64,000 nucleotides of DNA from Phymorhynchus buccinoides (Eukaryota > Mollusca > Gastropoda > Neogastropoda > Raphitomidae), in contig CM065697.1 in NCBI GenBank assembly GCA_017654935.2, positions 52,142,512-52,206,511 on the forward strand, in the 5' to 3' direction. A model generated the notes under the pieces. The model was given only the letters and a program-made list of their open reading frames with translations. It ran no database searches and was not told the DNA's origin. The stretch's first letter is position 1. Each line of letters begins with the position of its first letter. Positions 56,270-64,000 of the stretch are shown here, piece after piece. The translations under genes and the position numbers were made by a program.

Positions 56270-56661
56270 GTTTGATTTTTATATATATTTTTTCTTTAAA
56301 TTTATACTCATGTATGAATGTTCTCTGTGGTTGTTTTTTTCTATAATTATTATGCATTTTCATGATGTTTGTATTTTTGTTGGAGGGCAGGATGAAAAAA
56401 AGCCTTGCTAGCTTATTCTTTAACCATCAATACAGATCATTTTGACTTGACTTGACTTGACTCTCACACACACACAAAAAAAAACCCACACACACACATA
56501 AGCGCACACACATTCAGGCACACACTAACAAACACACATTCAGGCAAGCACGCACGCACACAGACACACCGACGCGAAGAGATAGTCATAAAGGCAGACA
56601 GACTGATATAACTACTGTACACGCCACATATAAGGAAGTGGACGGGACATTTGTTTTTTAC

Positions 56662-56706
56662 TTCCTTATAACCGACTTCCTTATATCCGAAGTCGGTTAT
56701 AAGGAA
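56662..56706. repeat. 17-bp perfect inverted repeat
   Basis: TTCCTTATAACCGACTT (56662-56678) and its exact complement (56690-56706) around CCTTATATCCG. Further TTCCTTATRACCGA copies at 56721 and TTATAAGG-type pieces suggest a remnant of a TIR element related to the CTTATAAG families at 3895 and 12416. Confidence 0.85.
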
Positions 56707-56949
56707 TTTTGGGCAATTTAGTTCCTTATGACCGATGTAAATGAAAATGAGATGAGTAGTAGAAAGAAGAAAAAATAAATATACTTATTTCTTTATGTAA
56801 ATGAAAATGAGGAAATGAATAGCAGAAACAAGAAAAATTAAATATACTTATTTCTTTGTTTTTTTCTCGCACAAAAATACATATAAGAGAATCTTTGTTC
56901 CCTATTGGGCATATTGGGGATCTTTCAGAACAAAAAGCTCCCGGGTCCC

Positions 56950-57090
56950 CCATCTTCTGGAAGTTCTGTGCCAGCAATGTATTTTAGTTATCACTTTATT
57001 TGATTCCGCATTGTTCTCTTCTTGCTGTTATCTACTTTGTTTCTGCCATTCTCCTCATTGGCCCATTCTCCTGCCTTAAAAATAAAACTT
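56950..57090 (+). repeat. Dispersed repeat, copy 3 of 3
   Basis: CTTCTGGAAGTTCTGTGCC start, as at 21990 and 24425. The following 57091-57960 shows no gene that I can support. Confidence 0.55.
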
Positions 57091-57960
57091 CCAAAACATG
57101 TTGATCATGAGCATGTTTCTTACTTCTTATTCTGCTGCTATGCATCCTCTTCTTTTCTTCCTTAACAATTTTTCTACTCTTTTAAGTTCTGAAATTCCAT
57201 CCTGAGTGCTTTCGCTCGTCTCTCCTAGTCTGGGTCTCTGTCTCTCTTTGAGAAACGTTTTCTGCTTATTGACTCTCTTCCAAAATCAAAGTTTCTTTGA
57301 GTATTGTCACAACTTGCATCGGAAGGAAAATCAATCATATTTTGCCTAATGGCATACAAAACACACACACATAACAAGCAAAGCAGTTGGTTTCAATATT
57401 GTGTCAGAATTGTCCTCTTAAATCTCTCCCCAAACACTAAGGGCGCACCATCTGATCCGAGGGTCGGCTGGATGGGTCTCCCCTTTAGACAGGAAGGGAG
57501 CAGGCTTCCACGCGTCCTGACAAACAAATGCAGCCTTACCACTGCCTCTGCCTGCTACCCGCTAGTGGACAGAACAGTTAAGCTGGTCATAATCAAAATT
57601 AAGGAAGGCTCATTCGTCCAGAGTCCTTAAAAATCACTACTAGTGTTTCTTATAATTATATAATCTAACTTCACTGCCACAATGCAAAATTCGGGCTACG
57701 ATCATTGGGAAAGAACGTCGCCAGCACCCCCCAAATTGATGTAGAATTGTTCTCTCTAATGGCATTACATTTGGTGCTGAGGGAATCCTAAGTAGTGTTC
57801 TGTGTCACACCACAACCTAAGCACCGACCTCGGCGTTTTCAAAGACAATCTCATTTTTGCTATAAAAAAATGACGAACATTTTTTATAGTCATGTTTTCC
57901 GTTTTTTATTTATCTCCTACAACGATTAATTAACTCGATTTTTGTGTGTTTTTATTTATA

Positions 57961-58633
57961 CTGTTCACAAAAAGAAACGCATACTTTTTGATTTCTTCAC
58001 TGCTGATGCAGTAGGATGTAACCAACTAGTCCAAAATGTCTGTTTACTTCTGTGCTTCACGTGCGCTCACGCTTTTAGCGCCTGTCGGATTGCACGTGCA
58101 CAAAATCACAAGTTGAACAATTTTTCGTTTTTTTGTCCTGCTTTGCGACTGGCTGAAGCAAATCCATGCACACCAGAGAATTACAGACCTCGCCAACAAC
58201 AACATTAACGTTCTTCCTTGGCCCTCAATGTCGCCAGATCTCAACCCCATTGAGCACATATGGGATGAGCTGGACAGACGAGTCCGGGCGCGAGTGCACG
58301 CCCCTGCCAACGTCAACGAGCTGTTCACTGCCCTCCAGGAGGAGTGGGACACCATGCCAGCAGAGGTGATCCGCTATGTGATCCGCTCCATGCCAGCCAG
58401 GTGCCGCGCCGTTGTTGCTGCAGGTGGTGGACATACCCCTTACTGAGTCCTCGCTGCCTGGAACGGGGTGTATCGGCAATGTGAACTGTTCACACACTGG
58501 AAAGGAATCTGGAATCGTTTACCTTTGTTCCAAAACAAATTCTGTTGTGAAATGTTTGCAATCGAATTTTTGCGAATTTAATGACATTTGGAATAACATT
58601 TATTTCAAAGTATGCGTTTCTTTTTTTGAACAG
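57961..58633 (+). mobile_element. Internally deleted Tc1/mariner element
   Basis: Terminal repeats CTGTTCACAAAAAGAAACGC and the right complement CTGTTCAAAAAAAGAAACGC are flanked by TA (57959-57960, 58634-58635). At 673 bp it is about half the usual length. The left end joins directly to the transposase C-terminus, so the middle is deleted. Confidence 0.9.
58141..58446 (+). pseudogene. Tc1/mariner transposase, C-terminal part
   Basis: The frame reads NNNINVLPWPSMSPDLNPIE, then HIWDELDRRVR and a helical C-terminus to TGA 58444-58446. The block WPSxSPDLNPIEHxWD contains the third catalytic acidic residue of the DDE/D triad (Glu in NPIEH, Tc1-type). The N-terminal DNA-binding domain and the first two catalytic aspartates are missing. 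The family cuts and pastes DNA at TA sites; this copy cannot. Confidence 0.88.
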
Positions 58634-59514
58634 TATATATATTTTTTTTTTACTGAAGACTTGCTGTTTGTATGCTTTACTTTTTTTCCACAAGTTTAAA
58701 AAAAATATTTTTTACAAGCTATTAATATGTTGGTCTGATGGCTTGATGTTCAGGTTATGTTTACACCTTTGATGCTTTGCTTTATTGATTTGAATTATGG
58801 GTTATGTCGTACCTTTCGTGGTACCTTGCTTGATTTAGATTTCAATTAAGGGTCATGTTTTCAACTTCTTTCCTAAAGAATAAATTCACATTTCAAGCTC
58901 TTTGCTTTCTTTTTCTTCTTTTTTAAAATATCTTTTGGACAGCTAGGTTGTGTGCACAACTTCTCCTTAAAGGCATCTGCCTCATTTTACCACCAAACCC
59001 ATTTACTTCTGGACTATATCTTTAGGCAGTTTTATTTCTGAAGGGATTTATCTTCTTTGTTCCATTGTTTGGCTTTTCACACACCGTATTGTATCGTCAG
59101 TTTATTTCTGAAGGCAACAGACTTCTCTCTTTTAAAGCTCTGGCTTTGAGCTCATTTTCTTCCTGCAGTATTTTATCAATGCTTTAAGTTTCTCTTTTGT
59201 TCAAACTCTTTATCGTCCCTTTCCGTTGTCTTGCTTATTTTGTCTTCACAAGCCATCATTTTCTGTCCAGTCTCTCTAACACATGGGATTTCCACCCAGT
59301 TTGTTATTATAATAATATGTCATAATTATAGTAATATGTCTTCAATTTCTTTTGGTCAAACATCTCGTTTCAAGGTCGTTGGCTTTTCACTCATCTTGTT
59401 TATTATTAATATGTCTTCAATTTAGTTTTGGTCAAGTCTCTCTTTTTTTAACTCTTTGTCTTTTCCACACATTTTGTTCACTGTGCTGGGTTTTTTTTGT
59501 AGAAAACGTGTCGG
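58634..59514. other. AT-rich, no gene recognised
   Basis: Loose repetition of TTTCTTTTGGTCAA, TTATTATTAATATGTC and GGCTTTTCAC motifs at 59100-59420 suggests weak tandem structure; nothing else. Confidence 0.4.
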
Positions 59515-59683
59515 TTACTTTCCGTCCGGGGCAGTGGCCGGCTTGTCGCCCTCGAGGGTGGGGGAGGTGGGGGAGGGACCTCCCTCGGCGGGGGTGCCAG
59601 GAGCCGCTCCCTCGGCTGGGGTGCCAGGAGCCGCTCCCTCTGGCGGGGGTGCACCTTGCGCCCCTGGCTCTGTTGCTTGAGCT
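59515..59683 (-). CDS. Candidate terminal exon, Ala/Pro/Gly-rich
   Basis: Minus strand. A good acceptor (CCGTTTGTTCAG, ends 59684) precedes a frame that reads QATEPGAQGAPPPEGAAPGT, then repeats PAEGAAPGT, then GGPSPTSPTLEGDKPATAPD-GK and TAA at 59515. The 27-bp unit is repeated about twice. The composition is disordered and elastic-like, GC-rich in an AT-rich region. AATAAA on the minus strand lies downstream near 59399-59404. The upstream exon is unknown; the acidic frame at 60516-60965 does not join in phase. Function not assigned. Confidence 0.4.
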
Positions 59684-60074
59684 GAACAAACGGATAAACA
59701 CATTACGGGAATGCAAGTGCAAAGAATGTGTCTTTAAACTAAAAGCACTGGGACAATGCAAACCTTCGCTTTCAGATGCAACTCGGGTTTTAATTCCTGA
59801 GGGAAAATTGGGGGCTCTTTGAGTACAAATAGTTCAAGTGAAGTCAAAATTAGCTGACCAAGCTTTTTGTCATCCTGCACTCATAAAAAAAATACGGATC
59901 AATAAAAAATATATGACAAAACAACATATTTACAGGAACACAAAACATAGAAAACATTATGATCAATATGATAAAAGAAAAAACAAAGAACTAAGCAGAA
60001 GAGAGAGAAGGGGGTAGGGAGGGAGAGAGAGAAGGGTGGATGTGGAGAGGGAGAAAAAGCTGGGGGAGGAAAGA

Positions 60075-60095
60075 ACACACACATACACACACGCT

Positions 60096-60164
<69 letters not shown>

Positions 60165-60203
60165 ATTCACAAACACACACACACACACACACACGCACGC
60201 ACG

Positions 60204-60244
<41 letters not shown>

Positions 60245-60245
60245 G
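60075..60245. repeat. CA microsatellite
   Basis: About 160 nt of (CA)n with short GC interruptions, preceded by a GA-rich block (59999-60070). Confidence 0.95.
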
Positions 60246-60515
60246 CACACACAATAATTGAAAAACAAAAACAAAAAACAGAAGGAAAGGGAAGAAAGAA
60301 GGACGGGGTGGTAAAGGAGGGGGTGTAATACTAAGAGAAGAAGACATTGTAGCACAAAATGTGCCACGTGGCGTTTAAATGTCGCCCAGAGCCAGACATG
60401 TCTCCGTGTTAAGGGTGCAGGGCGGGGCAGGTACAGGGCGTAACGGGCAAATGACATATCTGCCGCTCGGCGATGCCCTTGTATTTTCACTGTGATGGAG
60501 GATTACAGAGAGGCC

Positions 60516-60965
60516 TTACTTTTCACTTGGCGAATCACCCTGACTCTCCTCCTCTTCTTCTTGGGACACAGCATCAACTTGCAGGGTCTGAAGAACATGG
60601 TCACCTGGACATAGATCATCAACATCATCGTCATCAGGATCAAGATCATCAGCATCAGCATCAGGATCAGGATCATCAACATCATCGTCATCATCATCAG
60701 GATCAGGATCATCAGCATCACCATCATTATCGTCATCATCAGCAGCAGCAGCATCAACATAATCACCATGAATACAGTCGTCGTCATCATCATTCTCGTC
60801 TTCGTCTTCGTCATCATCATGATCACGATCATCATGATCATCATCACCATCACCATCATCATCACCATCATCATCATCACAATCATCATCACCATCATCA
60901 TCATCACCATCACCATCATCAACAACAACTTCAGCATCGTCCTCCTCCACCTCACTAATTCCTGC
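60516..60965 (-). CDS. Acidic open frame (Asp-rich), possible exon
   Basis: Minus strand. After a potential acceptor (AGTTCCTTCACAG) the frame reads GISEVEEDDAEVVV and then a long Asp-rich stretch. It ends with a non-repetitive part, DLCPGDHVLQTLQVDAVSQE, then EEEE, SQGDSPSEK and TAA (60516-60518). The non-repetitive end and stop argue for more than translated microsatellite. Against it, most of it is (GAT)n that would give Asp in this frame by chance. Asp-rich proteins occur in mollusc shell matrix and in nuclear acidic proteins; neither is shown here. Confidence 0.3.
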   Translation of the reverse strand, partial: AGISEVEEDDAEVVVDDGDGDDDDGDDDCDDDDGDDDGDGDDDHDDRDHDDDEDEDENDDDDDCIHGDYVDAAAADDDDNDGDADDPDPDDDDDDVDDPDPDADADDLDPDDDDVDDLCPGDHVLQTLQVDAVSQEEEEESQGDSPSEK

Positions 60966-61038
60966 TGTGAAGGAACTTTCTACGTTTCTTTTTTATACTA
61001 GATTCATCATCATCATCATCATCACCATCATGATCACG

Positions 61039-61073
<35 letters not shown>

Positions 61074-61258
61074 GATCATCGATCACCATCATCATCATCA
61101 TCATCATCATCATCATGATCATGACCATCATCACCATCATCATGATCATCATCACCATCATCATGATCACGATCATCATCATCATCATCACGATCACGAT
61201 CATCACCATCACCACCATCATCATGTTAATCATCATCATCAGCATCATCATCGTCATC
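60600..61258. repeat. (ATC/GAT)n tract, about 600 bp
   Basis: Degenerate ATC trinucleotides, interrupted at 60950-61003 by a non-repetitive segment. Minus frames in the right half end in IKKKRRKFLHSRN, a basic nuclear-signal-like string. Confidence 0.93.
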
Positions 61259-61442
61259 GCAATTATCTTTAATTAGCAACAGCAATAGCGGTTTAAAGTA
61301 TCGTTTTTACACTAACATAAACAAAAATAATTGCACAAACATCTCTCTCTACCCCCCCCCCCCCCCCCTCTCTTTCCAAATAGCTTATTCATAAATTATG
61401 TTACTGTAAATATTTGAGAAATCAGTAATTATGTGAAAATAC

Positions 61443-61566
61443 AAGGATTTTCAGTAATTTCATGAAATTACTGTGACCCCCAGTAATTACATGAAATTAC
61501 TAAAAATCCTAGTAATTTCACGTAATTACTGAAATCAGACAGCACGTGTTTCATGAAATTACTAAG
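61443..61566. repeat. Cluster of 20-bp palindromes
   Basis: AGTAATTTCATGAAATTACT (61453-61472) is a perfect 20-bp palindrome. Near-perfect versions follow at 61482-61501 and 61511-61530, and a half copy at 61549-61563. Additionally 61444-61473 and 61481-61510 pair as a 30-bp-arm hairpin (two mismatches). Confidence 0.92.
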
Positions 61567-61889
61567 CGCCACTTCCTTGGCTAAATTTGAACGAAATTGT
61601 CATACCCAGTATGAAATCTGACTTCCTCTGAGTTGATAAACATGTCTGACTGCTTCCAACCCTTTGAGATGTGTGTGTTTGAAGGGAAGGGTTCAAAGTT
61701 TTAAGCATAGTATCTTTTTGTATTATATATTGCATAGCTTAATCTACATTGCAAACCCATACAAATAGGCCAAGAGACAAACAGAATAAAACAATATATG
61801 CATTTAGCAAAATGCAATAACTTTTGAAACATTCTTACACCAATAACAATCACATGCCAGCAAAATATGCATTTTAAGAAAATACAGAC

Positions 61890-62230
61890 TCAAAACAAGA
61901 GCGCTAAGACGCTAGACCACCAGCCGCGCGGCAGTATTTTCGGGTCCAGTGACCTTGACCTTAGACCTATGACCTTGTTTTTCGAATTTGGGTTTAGTAC
62001 CTATCCGCAAGCAAACTTTGAGTGTCCAAGGTCCCGGGTATGTTCAAACGTTATCGTGCCAGGTGCTCAGAAGCATTTTTTGGCTCCAGTGACCTTGATC
62101 TTTGATCAACGACCTTCATTTTTAAATTTTGATTTGACCTTTGACCTTCATTTTTTGAATTTGGTGGAGATATTGTTAGTAGGTAGGGCCACGTCTCTAA
62201 TGACGCTGTGAAACACTGTCCGACTGCTAC
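61890..62230 (+). repeat. Dispersed repeat with TGACCT half-sites, partly duplicated
   Basis: CCAGTGACCTTGACCTTAGA (61947) and CCAGTGACCTTGATCTTTGA (62086) start two related segments, each followed by a GACCTT-x-TTTTT-GAATTT stretch. TTGACCTTTGACCTT at 62136 is a perfect DR1 on the minus strand. Confidence 0.7.
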
Positions 62231-63485
62231 AAATTTCACTACTTTTCAACTTCTGATTTCTTACTGAGTACTCCATGCATGCCAAAGAAACACACGTCGG
62301 TAAATAAAACAATCTTTGCTGCTTACGTCGATGGGGATTCTGTGTGGAAGAATGTTGGTTACTTTGAACAACTAGCGATGACAGGAGACGGAGGTGACGA
62401 TAAAATCACGGTATGACCAAAGTTTTGACGCTCGCTATGCCAGTACCAGAAACGGCTTCTCCTGACAAACGGGTTTAGCGTTTTCGCTTGTGGACCAATT
62501 AAAATATCCGTTACACCAACAGAAACTTAACGCTTTCCGCTATTAGTCAATGTTCATATCAAAGAGATAGGGGTCGATTAAGACCGCAAGATCAAGGAAT
62601 CAGAACATAGCAATGTGTTTCAAAGCACATCCAAGATTCATTTCGAAAAAATACATCTTGAGGAGCACATGCTTAAAAAGTTCATTTTTTCCTCTTTTAA
62701 ACGATGTACTGCATGACTAACCACCATTGTAAGCGAAATCGCTGTTTGAAGCAAAAGGTGGTAGACCGCATTCAGAGCTTGCCATTTTGGCTGACGTTCG
62801 ATGGAGGCCTTTTTCAGTGATTAGAGTCTCAGACTCGGCCAGTAAATGCTTTTTCATTCGTTATTTACTGAAACAAATATTATTATTTTGATCTAGATTT
62901 GTTCTGTGGAGTTTCGCGGAGTTTATAACAACAAGAATATCGAAGTTATAACTACAAGAATATCGAATTATTTTTTAAATACAATAAATGTATCGGAAGC
63001 AAAACAAGTAGATCTAGATCTATGAAACATTCGGAGATTCCCTGTAGGCCTATGCTTGGTCTGATAATCATCAAGATTTGTAGGTGTTTTTGAGGTATGG
63101 ACCCGCTCTTGTCACTGTAACAATTAACAGAATACTCACGTTTTTCGCCAATTTTTTGGTAGTGTGTCAGAGTTGATTTTATATACTTTGAAACAGTTTT
63201 TTTTACTTGGTCTAGATCTACTGGCTAGTCAAAAAACGGAACTAGGGACTTACGTCTGTAGGGCCTATATATAGTTCTGGCTCAGCTAAATAATATTTTG
63301 TCTCCTATACATCCCTGGTCTCGGGTAAAGAAGAAAATAAAACGAAATAAAAATCAATTAGATAGACAAACAAACAAACAGACAGACAAATAAATAAGTA
63401 CAGATCGTATTAAATGCATAGGGTCTGAAACCACTTATGTGTTGGTATGATTTGTTTATGAATCAGGTAGACGAAGTAGGCCTGT
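62231..63485. other. No gene recognised
   Basis: AT-rich, no microsatellite above a few units, no exon that I can support. GATCTAGATCTA-type motifs occur at 63011 and 63212. Confidence 0.4.
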
Positions 63486-63496
63486 TACTGTGAGAC

Positions 63497-63497
<1 letters not shown>

Positions 63498-63528
<31 letters not shown>

Positions 63529-63568
63529 CGTGCGCGCGTGTGTATGTGTGTGTGCGCGCACGGACGGG

Positions 63569-63626
<58 letters not shown>

Positions 63627-63755
63627 ACGTGCATATGTGTGTGCGTGCGAGCGAGCAAAAAGTCTCTCTCGCTTTGTGTATGTGGGTGCGCACGTGTGTG
63701 TATGAAACAGAAACAGAACAGCGTGTGTGTACGAGAGAAAGAGAGAGAGCGAGAG

Positions 63756-63791
<36 letters not shown>

Positions 63792-63800
63792 CGTGCGCGC
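63498..63800. repeat. GT/GC microsatellites around a run of 55 G
   Basis: (GT)n from 63498, G run 63570-63624, then further GT/GC blocks at 63630-63700 and 63755-63800. Confidence 0.95.
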
Positions 63801-64000
63801 GCGCTCATATGTGTTGGCTGAGAAATGTATGTTGAAGTCACGAACTTACAATGTAGGTCCGTGGTTGAAGTAAAATGTTCAGTCAGTTTGATTATAGTCG
63901 TGCGCACAGCACATTAGTTCTGTTGTGTAGTATTGTTATGCTTTATTCAGCCTTATGGCACGCTTGCACACTTAGGCCTATTGCATTTTTACACGATGTG

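Larger units (their letters stand above)
53331..56462 (+). mobile_element. Second LINE family, near full length of ORF2, decayed
   Basis: Endonuclease then RT on the plus strand, in an AT-rich codon style unlike the two CR1/L2-type copies. The 3' UTR (56077-56462) has a C run, a TC microsatellite and finally tandem CTTGA copies (56440-56462) that pass into CA repeats. The 5' boundary is not defined; 52741-53330 has no repeat or gene that I recognise and may be its 5' UTR. Confidence 0.88.

Noticed and set aside
57304..57630. 108-codon plus frame as a gene
   Set aside because: It starts on a GTC/ATG-poor stretch, shows no domain, codon bias or splice site, and lies next to dispersed repeats.
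60955..61257. Methionine/aspartate-rich frame as a protein
   Set aside because: It is a (GAT)n tract read in frame; only the last 13 residues are non-repetitive.
16400..63230. Recurrent GATCTAGATCT motifs as a regulatory element
   Set aside because: Seen at several places (about 17030, 25497, 63011, 63212) but short, palindromic and in AT-rich DNA, so chance or a tiny repeat cannot be excluded.

Overview
This window reads as non-coding nuclear DNA of a marine invertebrate, most likely a mollusc and possibly a gastropod. The reasons are dense GA/GT/GAT microsatellites, 35-71 nt poly-G/C runs, CR1/L2- and Jockey-type LINEs, pogo- and Tc1-like elements, GT-AG exon-like segments, and no operons or ribosome-binding sites. 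The species cannot be named from sequence alone. I see no complete host gene, no tRNA or rRNA, and no CRISPR array.

Layout. 0-3.4 kb: the endonuclease half of a LINE (minus strand) abutting a satellite with a 73-bp higher-order period, then a second array of the same satellite in opposite orientation, then compound microsatellites. 3.9-4.6 kb: a pogo-like MITE inside a Myb/SANT-like gene fragment, next to a six-copy 30-bp minisatellite. 5-10 kb: microsatellites, a 124-bp tandem repeat and a 51-bp-arm hairpin. 10.5-15.3 kb: a decayed LINE carrying a TIR element that itself carries another TIR element. 15.5-20.4 kb: dispersed repeats and a second MITE copy. 20.5-25 kb: the best host coding signal, a short exon resembling the P2X7-type intracellular cysteine domain, plus weaker minus-strand exon candidates and a 500-N gap.

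26.9-37.5 kb: a complete LTR-to-LTR retrotransposon (minus strand) with near-identical 258-bp LTRs, a 4-bp target duplication, gag and protease but no visible reverse transcriptase or integrase. 38.6-43.1 kb: LINE ends, a 71-nt G run, a repetitive ORF, ~150-bp tandem units, and a young 5'-truncated LINE with an intact RT frame. 44.0-46.3 kb: a foldback-like element with arms of about 0.7 kb. 45.8-51.6 kb: a 2.6-kb direct duplication that meets exactly at a 500-N gap, very probably an unmerged contig overlap. 53.3-56.5 kb: a second LINE family. 57.96-58.63 kb: a deleted Tc1/mariner. 59.5-61.3 kb: candidate minus-strand exons and a long GAT tract. 61.4-62.2 kb: a palindrome cluster and nuclear-receptor-like half-sites.

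The genes present are overwhelmingly mobile-element genes. LINEs supply endonuclease and RT, and their 3' tails often run into microsatellites. The LTR element appears to depend on enzymes supplied in trans. Many frames are broken, but the two copies of the 45.8-51.6 kb segment differ by many small indels, so some frameshifts elsewhere may be sequencing errors.
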